This document shows positions 55,784 to 64,000 of a DNA stretch of 64,000 bases, piece by piece. Made by a program: the position numbers and the translations under genes. The stretch is from Polynucleobacter sp. 30F-ANTBAC (GTDB taxonomy: Bacteria > Pseudomonadota > Gammaproteobacteria > Burkholderiales > Burkholderiaceae), in contig NZ_JACVON010000001.1 in NCBI RefSeq assembly GCF_018882385.1, positions 542,942 to 606,941 on the forward strand, in the 5' to 3' direction. Under the pieces are notes generated by a model. That model was not told the origin of the DNA. It did not search any database and saw only the letters and a program-made list of their open reading frames with translations. Positions within the stretch are counted from its first letter, which is position 1, and each line of letters starts with the position of its first letter.

Positions 55784-58363
55784 ATGAAAAGAATGTTATT
55801 TAATGCTACCCAACAAGAAGAGTTGCGTGTAGCGATCGTTGATGGTCAAAAACTAATCGACATTGATATTGAAACAACTGGGCGTGAACAACGCAAAGGC
55901 AATATCTACAAAGGCGTGATCACACGCATCGAACCCTCCCTTGAAGCATGCTTTGTTAACTATGGTGAAGAGCGTCATGGCTTCTTACCGTTTAAAGAAG
56001 TTTCTAGAGCTTATTTCAAAGATGGCACAGATGTTAGAAACGCTGGCATCAAAGATGCTTTGCGCGAAGGTCAAGAAATCATTGTTCAGGTGGAAAAAGA
56101 AGAGCGCGGCAATAAAGGCGCTGCTTTAACCAGCTTCATCTCGCTAGCAGGTCGTTACCTTGTTTTGATGCCTAACAACCCTCGTGGTGGTGGCGTATCT
56201 CGTCGCATCGAAGGTGAAGATCGCAATGAACTTCGTGAAGCGATGGCTCAACTAACGGTTCCAGATGGCATGAGCATTATTGCCAGAACTGCTGGTATTG
56301 GCCGAACAGCAGAAGAATTGCAGTGGGACTTGAGCTACTTGATGCAACTTTGGACAGCCATTGATGAAGCGGCTGGCGGCAATCAAGCGCCTTTATTGAT
56401 TTACTTAGAGTCTAGCTTGGTGATTCGCGCAATTCGCGATTACTTCCAGCCTGATATTGGTGAAATCTTGATCGACACCGATGAGATTTACGAGCAAGCC
56501 AGTGCGTTTATGTCCGTGGTGATGCCAGACAACATGTCTCGCGTTAAACGTTACCAAGACGACGTACCTTTGTTCTCACGATTCCAAATCGAACACCAAA
56601 TTGAGACAGCTTACTCACGTACTGTTTCATTGCCATCCGGCGGCGCGATTGTGATTGACCACACTGAAGCTTTGGTTTCTGTTGACGTCAACTCTGCACG
56701 CTCTACTCGTGGCTCAGATATTGAAGAGACTGCAGCAAGAACCAACTTAGAAGCCGCTGATGAATTAGCGCGTCAAATGCGTTTGCGTGACTTAGGTGGT
56801 TTGATCGTAATTGACTTCATTGACATGGAGTCTTCCAAGAACCAAAAAGAAGTGGAACAACGCTTAAAAGATGCTTTGCGCCATGATCGTGCTCGCGTCC
56901 AAATGGGCAAGATCTCACGCTTTGGTCTTTTAGAGTTATCACGTCAACGTCTACGCCCTGCACTTTCTGAGAGTAGCAATGTCACATGTCCTCGCTGTAA
57001 CGGCACAGGTCATATCAGAGATACAGAATCGTCAGCTCTTCAAGTACTTCGCATCATTCAAGAAGATGCCATGAAAGAAAATACTGCTTCTATCCACTGC
57101 CAAGTGCCAGTCGATGTTGCGGCATTCCTTCTAAATGAAAAACGTGCTGAAGTTATCAAAATTGAGAGCCGATTCAAGGTCAATGTTCTTTTATTGCCCA
57201 ACAAGCATTTAGAAACACCTCACTACAAGTTAGAGCGTTTGCGTCATGACGACCCTCGCTTGGATGATCCAAAAGCCAGTTACGCTATGGCCGAGGAAGC
57301 GAGCAAAGAACTTGAATCAGACACAATCTTAAGTCGCAAAGCGGAAGAAGCTAAGCCACGACAAGAAGCCGCTGTAAAAGGTGTTCGCCCAAGTCAACCA
57401 GCTCCAACAGGTGTGGTTCGCCCTGAGCGCAAGTCTGCTGGTGAAAAAGCAAGTTCTGGTGGTTTGATTAGCTTCATCAAGAAGCTTTTCGGTGCCAAAG
57501 AAGAAGCTCCAGTTGAAAAACGCCCAACACGTGAAGGTCGCAACGATCGTAACGATCGCAATGGTCGCAGCCGTAACAACCGCAACCGTAACCGTAACAA
57601 ATCAGAGAACGGCGAGCGCAATACAACACCGCGCGAAGGCGAAGATAAAGCTGAGAACAAAGAAGCTCGTTCACAGCAAAATCAAAACCAACGTCAGCCA
57701 CGTCAACCGCGTCAACCACGCGATAACAACAAACCTGAAGGTGCCCAAGATACTAAATCTGAGCAACCTAAAGATGCGTTGACGCATGGTGAGCGCCCAG
57801 CGACTCCTGAAGGTGAAGAGCGTCCTCGTAGCCGCAATCGTCGCGGACGCAACCGTCGTGACCGCACGGATCGTCCAGAAACTGGCGCTGAAAACAACGG
57901 CGTAGCTGATTCCACAGATAGCAGTATGGGTCTCCCTGCTTCTACACCTGAAGCATCCGCTCCATCTTTCACTTCAACTCCTGTTATGACACCTACTGAG
58001 GCATCTGTATCAGCACCTGTAGTAGCGGCCTCTGTTGCGCCTGCGGCTTCTGTTGCTCCTGCAACTCCAGTGGCGCCAGTTGTGCAAGCAGTAGCTCCAA
58101 CAGAGCAAAAGCCTGCGCCTGCTCCACTTCCAAAAGTAGAGTTCAAACCATTGCAAGCGGCTGAGTTAGATTCAGTCTTAGCAACTGCCGGCATGGTTTG
58201 GGTGAATACAGACAACACTAAGTTAGAAGAAGTTCGTGCACAAATTGCTGCTGAACCAGTGATTAGTCACCCACCACGTCAACCTAAACCTGCTGTTGAG
58301 CTTTCAACAGAGCCGATGGTTTTAGTTGAAACAGGTGGCAAAGAGCAAATCGTCGAAAAGTAA
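55784..58363 (+). CDS. rne: Ribonuclease E
   Basis: 859 aa. The S1 domain (about residues 35-125, [23 protein letters not shown]), the DNase I-like catalytic core with Asp in [11 protein letters not shown] near residue 305 and [11 protein letters not shown] near residue 345, and the zinc link CPRCNGTGH near residue 405. The C-terminal tail (residue 510 on) is disordered, Arg/Asn-rich and then Ala/Pro/Val-rich; it likely scaffolds a degradosome. Endonuclease for mRNA decay and rRNA/tRNA maturation. Confidence 0.98.
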   Translation: MKRMLFNATQQEELRVAIVDGQKLIDIDIETTGREQRKGNIYKGVITRIEPSLEACFVNYGEERHGFLPFKEVSRAYFKDGTDVRNAGIKDALREGQEIIVQVEKEERGNKGAALTSFISLAGRYLVLMPNNPRGGGVSRRIEGEDRNELREAMAQLTVPDGMSIIARTAGIGRTAEELQWDLSYLMQLWTAIDEAAGGNQAPLLIYLESSLVIRAIRDYFQPDIGEILIDTDEIYEQASAFMSVVMPDNMSRVKRYQDDVPLFSRFQIEHQIETAYSRTVSLPSGGAIVIDHTEALVSVDVNSARSTRGSDIEETAARTNLEAADELARQMRLRDLGGLIVIDFIDMESSKNQKEVEQRLKDALRHDRARVQMGKISRFGLLELSRQRLRPALSESSNVTCPRCNGTGHIRDTESSALQVLRIIQEDAMKENTASIHCQVPVDVAAFLLNEKRAEVIKIESRFKVNVLLLPNKHLETPHYKLERLRHDDPRLDDPKASYAMAEEASKELESDTILSRKAEEAKPRQEAAVKGVRPSQPAPTGVVRPERKSAGEKASSGGLISFIKKLFGAKEEAPVEKRPTREGRNDRNDRNGRSRNNRNRNRNKSENGERNTTPREGEDKAENKEARSQQNQNQRQPRQPRQPRDNNKPEGAQDTKSEQPKDALTHGERPATPEGEERPRSRNRRGRNRRDRTDRPETGAENNGVADSTDSSMGLPASTPEASAPSFTSTPVMTPTEASVSAPVVAASVAPAASVAPATPVAPVVQAVAPTEQKPAPAPLPKVEFKPLQAAELDSVLATAGMVWVNTDNTKLEEVRAQIAAEPVISHPPRQPKPAVELSTEPMVLVETGGKEQIVEK

Positions 58364-58386
58364 ACTTAGTTCTACAATAGGGGAAT

Positions 58387-59502
58387 ATGTCAGAAAGAGT
58401 TATTCCCCTCATTGATGAACGCCAAAGAAAAATTGGTAGCCATGTGCCGGTTGTACCGGCACAACTACTAAGCCCTGATGGGCTTCTAGCCGATCAACGT
58501 GGTCGAGCACTCCATGATTTAAGAATCTCAGTGACAGATCGCTGTAACTTTAGGTGCACTTATTGCATGCCTAAAGAGGTCTTTGATAAAGATTACCCCT
58601 ATCTAGCTCATGGTGATTTACTAAATTTTGAAGAAATCACACGTTTAGCAAAAATTTATATTGAACACGGTGTTGAAAAGATTCGCCTAACTGGCGGCGA
58701 ACCGCTTTTGCGCAAGCATATAGAAAGCCTCATCGAAATGTTGGCATCGTTGAAAACGCGCACCGGTCAAGCCCTTGATCTAACGCTCACCACCAATGGC
58801 AGTCTGTTACGCAAAAAAGCCAAAGCACTAAAAGATGCCGGTCTTTCCCGTTTAACCGTTAGCTTAGATGGTTTAGATGATGAGATTTTCCGCAAGATGA
58901 ACGATGTAGACTTCCCCGTTACCGATGTTCTTGATGGCATTGAAGCAACTCGTGAAGCAGGCTTTGAAAATATCAAAGTGAACATGGTGGTTAAAAAGGG
59001 CTGCAATGATCAAGAGATCATTCCAATGGCGCGCTACTTCAAGAATACCGGCGTCACCCTTCGATTCATTGAATTCATGGACGTTGGGGCTTCAAATGGT
59101 TGGAACATGTCAGAAGTGCTTCCATCGGCAGATGTGATTAAGAAGATTCATGAAGTTTTCCCATTAACCAATATTGATCCTAACTACCCCGGCGAAGTTG
59201 CTAAGCGTTGGAAATATGTCGATGGCTCCGGCGAAGTAGGTGTAATCTCAAGTGTGACCCAGGCTTTTTGCAAAGACTGTTCAAGAGCACGCTTGTCGAC
59301 CGAAGGTAAGATGTATTTGTGCTTATTTGCCACAGAAGGTCATGATCTCAAAGCCCTACTTCGTGAGGGTCGCACAGATCTTGAGATCAGCAATGCCATT
59401 GCACAAGTTTGGTCTCAAAGAAGCGATCGTTACTCAGAATTACGCGGCTCTCCAGAGTTAGCGAATAAAGCAAAAGTTGAGATGTCTTATATCGGTGGCT
59501 AG
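58387..59502 (+). CDS. moaA: GTP 3',8-cyclase
   Basis: 371 aa radical SAM enzyme; first step of molybdopterin synthesis. Motif CNFRCTYCM near residue 54 binds the SAM-cluster; [20 protein letters not shown] near residue 298 binds the second cluster, and the protein ends in the conserved GG. An N-terminal extension of about 30 residues precedes. 23 nt behind rne; moeA follows 54 nt on. Confidence 0.97.
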   Translation: MSERVIPLIDERQRKIGSHVPVVPAQLLSPDGLLADQRGRALHDLRISVTDRCNFRCTYCMPKEVFDKDYPYLAHGDLLNFEEITRLAKIYIEHGVEKIRLTGGEPLLRKHIESLIEMLASLKTRTGQALDLTLTTNGSLLRKKAKALKDAGLSRLTVSLDGLDDEIFRKMNDVDFPVTDVLDGIEATREAGFENIKVNMVVKKGCNDQEIIPMARYFKNTGVTLRFIEFMDVGASNGWNMSEVLPSADVIKKIHEVFPLTNIDPNYPGEVAKRWKYVDGSGEVGVISSVTQAFCKDCSRARLSTEGKMYLCLFATEGHDLKALLREGRTDLEISNAIAQVWSQRSDRYSELRGSPELANKAKVEMSYIGG

Positions 59503-59556
59503 AGCACCTGTATTTTGTCTTAGCCTTTAATTTTTTACTTATCTAGAAATAATCTC

Positions 59557-60858
59557 ATGACGAAGCCATCACTTCCAACGTTGAACTCTGTTGTTACCTG
59601 TCAATCAGATTATGACCCTGAGTCTCTGAAAGTCGATCAAGCGCTTCAGATTGTGCAAGATTTTGTTGCTTCCAGTGCCAAAGCACTTGAAACAGAAACC
59701 GTAGGTATTTACCAATCCCTCGGTCGTATCTTGGCTCAAAATATTATTTCGCCGATCAATGTGCCCGCAGCCGATAACTCGGCTATGGATGGTTATGCTT
59801 TTGCTGGTTCATCGATCTCATCCGATGGATCAACATCATTAACTATGATCGGCAAAGGTTTTGCTGGTCATGCGTTTAATGGTGATGTTAAAGCGGGTGA
59901 ATGTGTTCGCATCATGACTGGTGCCATCATGCCAAACGGTTGCGATACGGTGATCCCACAGGAATTAGTGGAGATCAATAACGATCAAATTCAATTTACT
60001 TCAACTGCTGTTAAAGCGGGTGATAACCGTCGCCTCAAAGGCGAAGACCTTAGCGTAGGAAGCCCCGCACTCCTTGCCGGAAAAGTCATTCGCCCTGCTG
60101 ATCTTGGTTTAATCGCATCTCTGGGAATGGGTGAGGTAGCCGTTAAGCGTCGCTTGCGCGTCGGCTTTTTCTCAACAGGAGATGAGTTACGTTCGATTGG
60201 TCAAGAACTAGAACCTGGCTGTGTTTATGACAGCAACCGCTACACCTTGTTTGGCATGCTCACCCGTCTTGGCGTTGAGATCAACGACTTTGGTGTGGTT
60301 CGAGATAATCCAGAAGACATGCGTCGAGCCTTTTCTGATGCGGCCGCACAATGTGATGCCGTGATTACCTCCGGAGGTGTATCAGTCGGTGAGGCAGACT
60401 ACACCAAACAAATCATGCGCGAGTTAGGTGATATCGCCTTCTGGAAAATAAACATGCGCCCTGGCAGACCCATGGCCTTTGGCTCGATCCAATCAAGTGG
60501 TCATCAAGCGGTTTTATTTGGCTTACCAGGCAACCCCGTTGCCGTCATGGTGACCTTCTATCAGTTTGTACGCCACGCTCTGTTGGCGATGTCTGGCGCA
60601 ACAGATTTAGCACCACAAACCATGCAAGCTAGAGCCACTGAAACCATCCGAAAGCGCCCAGGGCGCACGGAGTTCCAAAGAGGCATCCTTAAAACCGATC
60701 GCTCTGGTATCAATACTGTCAGCATCACAGGCGCACAAGGTTCAGGGGTCTTGCGCTCCATGAGTGAGGCGAACTGTTTCATTGTGCTGGAACATGACCA
60801 AGGCACGATTCAAGCGGGCGATCTGGTAAATGTTGTTTTATTTGAAGGTCTTTTATAA
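59557..60858 (+). CDS. moeA: Molybdopterin molybdenumtransferase
   Basis: 433 aa. It inserts Mo into adenylated molybdopterin. Conserved NSAMDGYAF near residue 70, SGGVSVGEADYTK near residue 270 and GLPGNPVAVMVTF near residue 325. An N-terminal extension precedes. With moaA it forms an incomplete cofactor set here; mobA, present between the two in some relatives, is absent. Confidence 0.97.
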   Translation: MTKPSLPTLNSVVTCQSDYDPESLKVDQALQIVQDFVASSAKALETETVGIYQSLGRILAQNIISPINVPAADNSAMDGYAFAGSSISSDGSTSLTMIGKGFAGHAFNGDVKAGECVRIMTGAIMPNGCDTVIPQELVEINNDQIQFTSTAVKAGDNRRLKGEDLSVGSPALLAGKVIRPADLGLIASLGMGEVAVKRRLRVGFFSTGDELRSIGQELEPGCVYDSNRYTLFGMLTRLGVEINDFGVVRDNPEDMRRAFSDAAAQCDAVITSGGVSVGEADYTKQIMRELGDIAFWKINMRPGRPMAFGSIQSSGHQAVLFGLPGNPVAVMVTFYQFVRHALLAMSGATDLAPQTMQARATETIRKRPGRTEFQRGILKTDRSGINTVSITGAQGSGVLRSMSEANCFIVLEHDQGTIQAGDLVNVVLFEGLL

Positions 60859-60961
60859 ATAATTTGTGTTGCAACGCAGTAAAGTTTTTTAACTTGGTAT
60901 AGAATTGCGTCAATTCTTGATCCAACTCTTATATAACTGCTCTAACCCAGCCAAAGCCAAC

Positions 60962-61279
60962 ATGCCCAGCACGAAGTACACCAAAAAAGAAGTTATCTAC
61001 GTCGACCCACTTCACACAGCTAAAACGCTTGTTTTAGTTTATTTAAGCTTCTCAGTCCCTGTTGTTTTATTAGCATTATTTGTTGCTTTTATTAGAGACG
61101 GTGAACTTCCTGGCTTTACGGTTATTTCAGCACTGGTATTAAATGCTCTCGTAGGGTTTGGTTTACTTTGGTTAGCGTGTAAAGTTTATAACTGGGTAGC
61201 GGATCGATTTGGTGGTATCGAAGTAGCCATTAAAGAAACAACTGTGACAGAAATAAAGAAGCCATCTGCGCAAGACTAA
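60962..61279 (+). CDS. Two-span hypothetical membrane protein
   Basis: 105 aa from ATG at 60962 (an earlier TTG start at 60905 is less likely). Two hydrophobic helices near residues 23-43 and 52-73 follow a basic N-terminus; the C-terminus VKETTVTEIKKPSAQD-type tail is charged. It loosely resembles the DUF3566 type of small membrane protein; that name is not secure. It precedes a bidirectional terminator. Confidence 0.6.
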   Translation: MPSTKYTKKEVIYVDPLHTAKTLVLVYLSFSVPVVLLALFVAFIRDGELPGFTVISALVLNALVGFGLLWLACKVYNWVADRFGGIEVAIKETTVTEIKKPSAQD

Positions 61280-61305
61280 TTGATTGCCTGTTTTCAGAGA
61301 TGATC

Positions 61306-61337
61306 AAAAAAAGCGAATCTTAAAGATTCGCTTTTTT
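61306..61337. terminator. Bidirectional rho-independent terminator
   Basis: AAGCGAATC (61311-61319) and GATTCGCTT (61325-61333), with A-run before and T-run after. Serves the plus-strand membrane gene and the minus-strand dehydrogenase gene. Confidence 0.85.
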
Positions 61338-61356
61338 GCTTTTAGTGATCTAGCTT

Positions 61357-62334
61357 TTAACTTAACAAGTTAGGTGGTGTTTTACCTGCGATACCCGCCA
61401 AGCAATTTTCTATTGCCAACTCGATCATGGCCCTTCGGGTCTTTTCTGTTGCGCTGGCAATATGTGGCGCCAACACAATATTCTTTAACTCAAGCAATTC
61501 TGGGCGAACAGCTGGCTCTCCTTCAAACACATCAATACCGGCAGCAAAAATGCGTTTTTCTTTCAATGCTTTTGCGAGCGCCAATTCATCCACAATCCCG
61601 CCTCGAGCAATATTCACTAGAGTAGCTGTTGGCTTCATCATCGCCAATTCTTTTTCACCAAAGAGGTGATGGTTTTCTGGTGTGTAAGGCATCACTAAAA
61701 TAATATGGTCTGATTCTTTTAATAAAGTCTCGCGATCCACATACGTCGCACCACACTCTTTTTCCAACTCCGTTGATAAGCGTGAGCGATTGTAATAACG
61801 CACCTTCATTCCAAAACCCAAAGCTCTTCTGGCAATTGCTTGACCGATGCGGCCCATGCCCATGATCCCCAAAGTGCTGTGATGAATATCCATTGCTAAT
61901 GGCGTGTCACAAATGGAAAACTTTTTCCAATGCCCCGCTCTTAACCAGTGCTCGCTTTCAGTTACCCGACGTGCCGTTGCCATTAACAACGTAAAACCGA
62001 AGTCTGCTGTAGTTTCAGTCAGCACATCCGGTGTATTGGTTGCCATCACTTGGCGAGCCTTGAAAGCGGGCATATCCAAGTTGTTATAGCCCACTGCGAT
62101 ATTTGAAACAATTTTAAGATTTGGGGATGCATCCAACATATCAGCATCTACTTTTTCGCTACCTGTCACAATAGCGCCATCTTTATCCATCATCGCCGCC
62201 TTAATCTCAGCAGAACTCCAAATGGCGTCTGCTTGATTAGATTGAACTTCAGCTACTTGCTCCAACTTTGCCAAAAGATCAGGAAAGATAGCTCTTGCCA
62301 CTAAGATTTTAGGTTTTTTATTTGCTTGCGACAT
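61357..62334 (-). CDS. 2-hydroxyacid dehydrogenase (D-glycerate dehydrogenase-like)
   Basis: 325 aa from ATG at 62334 with GGAG upstream. NAD-binding GMGRIGQAIARRALGFGMKVRYYNRS near residue 155; catalytic Arg in VNIARGGIVDE near residue 232, Glu in GEPAVRPE near residue 265 and His in LAPHIASATEKT near residue 285. Reduces glyoxylate or hydroxypyruvate. It could use products of the hydroxypyruvate isomerase-like gene (9330-10100), but they are far apart. Confidence 0.9.
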   Translation of the reverse strand: MSQANKKPKILVARAIFPDLLAKLEQVAEVQSNQADAIWSSAEIKAAMMDKDGAIVTGSEKVDADMLDASPNLKIVSNIAVGYNNLDMPAFKARQVMATNTPDVLTETTADFGFTLLMATARRVTESEHWLRAGHWKKFSICDTPLAMDIHHSTLGIMGMGRIGQAIARRALGFGMKVRYYNRSRLSTELEKECGATYVDRETLLKESDHIILVMPYTPENHHLFGEKELAMMKPTATLVNIARGGIVDELALAKALKEKRIFAAGIDVFEGEPAVRPELLELKNIVLAPHIASATEKTRRAMIELAIENCLAGIAGKTPPNLLS

Positions 62335-62530
62335 TCTGGTCTCCAACTTTTAGGGTGTCTTATTTTTGTATTTGATGGGGGTGTATTTAAAAGCACTTTG
62401 ATTGTATGCCATCAGATTAACTAAGAAAACTTTAGCAATCTGAGCAAAAAGTAGGGTCTTCATCCTATATTCGCAATAAGAGAGCCGCCTGAGATAAAAT
62501 ACATCTTTGACTCATTTTGAGAATCGTGCC

Positions 62531-62854
62531 ATGACTTATGTAGTGACAGAAGCTTGTATTCGTTGTAAATATACCGATTGCGTTGACGTCTGCCCTGTAG
62601 ACTGTTTCCGCGAAGGTCCTAATTTTTTAGCGATCGATCCTGACGAGTGCATCGATTGCGCCGTTTGTGTTCCTGAATGCCCAGTCAATGCGATTTACGC
62701 AGAAGATGATGTGCCGGGCGATCAACAGGAGTACATCAAACTCAACGTGGAGTTGGCTCGTAATTGGCCCTCCATTACAAAGTCAAAATCACCACTTCCT
62801 GATGCTGAAGAATGGAAAGATGCCAAAGGCAAACTAAAGGAATTGGTTCGCTAA
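62531..62854 (+). CDS. fdxA: Ferredoxin (FdxA, seven-iron type)
   Basis: 107 aa from ATG at 62531. Clusters: [17 protein letters not shown] at about residues 9-25 and [12 protein letters not shown] at about residues 40-51. This gives one 3Fe-4S/4Fe-4S and one 4Fe-4S site, as in FdxA. The length and C-terminus ([21 protein letters not shown]) fit. Small soluble electron carrier. Confidence 0.95.
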   Translation: MTYVVTEACIRCKYTDCVDVCPVDCFREGPNFLAIDPDECIDCAVCVPECPVNAIYAEDDVPGDQQEYIKLNVELARNWPSITKSKSPLPDAEEWKDAKGKLKELVR

Positions 62855-62872
62855 TCTATAGCACCAAGCAAT

Positions 62873-62899
62873 AGGACTAAGAATTTTCTTCTTAGTCCT
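62873..62899. terminator. Bidirectional hairpin, fdxA / permease
   Basis: AGGACTAAGAA (62873-62883) and TTCTTAGTCCT (62889-62899) with a 5-nt loop. It overlaps the permease stop codon and lies behind fdxA. Confidence 0.6.
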
Positions 62900-64000
62900 T
62901 AGACATCGCTCTCGATAGAATCACGACCGGTATGAGGCCTGCTAAAACAATCGTCAATGCAGGCCAAGCAGCCTCAGCCAAGCGCTCATCAGAGGCCAAC
63001 TGAAAAGTAATCACCGCCAAAGTGTCAAAGTTAAAAGGCCTTAACACCAAGGTTGCTGGCAGCTCTTTCATCACATCAACAAACACCAAAAGACCAGCTG
63101 TTAGCAGACTACGTCTTAAAAGTGGTAAATGTATTTTTGTCAGCAACTCCAACTTACCAGAACCTAAACTCATCGCACTGGCATCCATGCTCGGGGTTAT
63201 TTTGCTCAATCCGGCTTCAACAGTTTGCAACCCTGAAGATAAAAAACGTGTGAGGTAGGCGTAAATTAGAATGAAAAAAGATCCTGATAAGAGCCAAGCA
63301 ATATCGAGTTGCGCTAGCAGAATCAAGATACCTACCGCTAATACCGCGCCAGGTACAGCGTATCCAAGACTGACCATGCGATTGGCTAGCAACTGTAAAC
63401 CGCCACGAGCCATCCGGGCACTATAGGCTAACCAAACAGCAATCACGACAGCCAAAATAGCCGTGACCGTGGATAGGGTCAGCGTATTGGCTAACCAACT
63501 CCAATAACGAGCATTTAAAGCTTCCTCACTTGTGAGCGCCAAGTAAGCCATGATGATCACTGGCAAGATAAACCCAAAGAACATGGGAAGTGCGCAAGCC
63601 AAGCTAGCCCAAAAAGCTTTTCTGCCTGTTAAACGCCACGGCATGATTTGACGGAACCGTTGGCCCGTTGCTGCAAAACGCATTTGACGACGGCTTGCAT
63701 GCTCAATCATCAGAAGCAAAAAGATAACTCCTAATAGGGCTGCTGATAATTGAACTGCAGCAATACGATCCCCCATGCCCAACCAAGCACGATAAATACC
63801 AGTGGTCATGGTTTGTACGCCAAAATAAGATACCGCACCGTAATCAGCTACCGCTTCCATTAAAGCCAAGGCTACACCAGCCATGGTGGCTGGCCTTGCC
63901 ATCGGCAAAGCTACCTGCCAAAAAGCGCTCCAAGGACCAGCTCCCAAAGTTCTAGCCGCATCCATTAATCTGGGGCTCCGCTCCAAAAAAGCGGTTCTGC
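62892..64000 (-). CDS. ABC transporter permease, iron(III)-type (FbpB-like), partial
   Basis: Partial: the reading frame runs off the window end, so the N-terminal part is missing and only about 369 residues are seen. Two ABC-permease EAA loops: AARTLGAGPWSAFWQVALPMARP near the visible start and ASAMSLGSGKLELLTKIHLPLLRRS in the second half. Such fused two-domain permeases serve ferric iron (FbpB/SfuB) or thiamine uptake. The binding protein and ATPase genes are not in the window. Substrate by family only. Confidence 0.85.
   Translation of the reverse strand, partial: RTAFLERSPRLMDAARTLGAGPWSAFWQVALPMARPATMAGVALALMEAVADYGAVSYFGVQTMTTGIYRAWLGMGDRIAAVQLSAALLGVIFLLLMIEHASRRQMRFAATGQRFRQIMPWRLTGRKAFWASLACALPMFFGFILPVIIMAYLALTSEEALNARYWSWLANTLTLSTVTAILAVVIAVWLAYSARMARGGLQLLANRMVSLGYAVPGAVLAVGILILLAQLDIAWLLSGSFFILIYAYLTRFLSSGLQTVEAGLSKITPSMDASAMSLGSGKLELLTKIHLPLLRRSLLTAGLLVFVDVMKELPATLVLRPFNFDTLAVITFQLASDERLAEAAWPALTIVLAGLIPVVILSRAMSKD

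Noticed and set aside
1..64000. CRISPR arrays, rRNA genes, IS elements and tandem repeats
   Set aside because: None seen on either strand; no regularly spaced repeats, transposase or rRNA sequence.

Overview
The window looks like a chromosomal segment of a free-living betaproteobacterium of the Burkholderiaceae, most like Polynucleobacter. The reasons are a GC content that looks to be in the mid-40s (estimated by eye), the gene order plsX-fabH-fabD-fabG-acpP-fabF / mucD-lepA-lepB-rnc-era-recO-pdxJ-acpS-nagZ, the rne-moaA-moeA run, and an EarP/EF-P pair whose EF-P carries Arg32. No integrase, transposase, CRISPR array, rRNA or phage module was seen.

Layout. 1-1000: three small membrane proteins of unknown role, then tRNA-Leu(UAA). 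1.2-27 kb: an accessory stretch with a TRAP transporter (dctPQM type), a penicillin-acylase-family hydrolase, single-gene enzymes (2OG-Fe dioxygenase, hydroxypyruvate isomerase-like, MOSC, pirin, nitroreductase, DsbA/FrnE), a cluster of unknown small proteins (12.1-13.4 kb), a probable catabolic group (class II aldolase, TauD/TfdA dioxygenase, TetR regulator, XylE-type extradiol dioxygenase; 17.8-21.5 kb), an ATP-grasp gene with a small orphan partner, and a cytochrome P450-DUF1254 operon with its own TetR gene. 27.2-28.2 kb: tRNA-Cys(GCA), tRNA-Gly(GCC) and pgsA. 28.2-31.8 kb: uvrC divergent from earP-efp. 32.2-34.5 kb: a YeeE/YedE sulfur-transport pair and an outer-membrane-type protein. 34.6-50.4 kb: a long minus-strand housekeeping block for cell-wall recycling, cofactor, RNA processing, secretion, translation and fatty-acid synthesis. 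50.4-55.5 kb: maf, a methyltransferase, sppA-like, a HAD phosphatase, an FAH-family gene and rluC. 55.5-61 kb: rne with a long structured leader, moaA, moeA. The end holds a 2-hydroxyacid dehydrogenase, a ferredoxin and an ABC permease cut by the window edge.

How the genes work together. The fab block with plsX, acpP and acpS makes fatty acids and activates the carrier protein. lepA/lepB/rnc/era/recO serve translation, secretion, ribosome maturation and repair. EarP modifies EF-P on Arg32. The accessory stretch suggests uptake and oxidation of organic acids or aromatic compounds.

Most interesting points. (1) The Gly(GCC)-Cys(GCA)-Leu(UAA) tRNA cluster, contiguous behind pgsA in E. coli, is split here by about 26 kb holding nearly all the accessory genes. 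(2) A 59-aa basic protein gene (12919-13098), translationally coupled to a 71-aa membrane protein gene, has its Shine-Dalgarno and start codon inside a predicted hairpin, a possible RNA switch. (3) uvrC and earP have start codons that overlap on one CATG. (4) The rpoE-rseA-rseB genes that usually sit between fabF and mucD in relatives are absent. (5) A 63-aa unrecognised gene lies inside the recO-pdxJ operon. None of these alone proves a new system; the small-protein pair and the split tRNA cluster are the best candidates to follow up.
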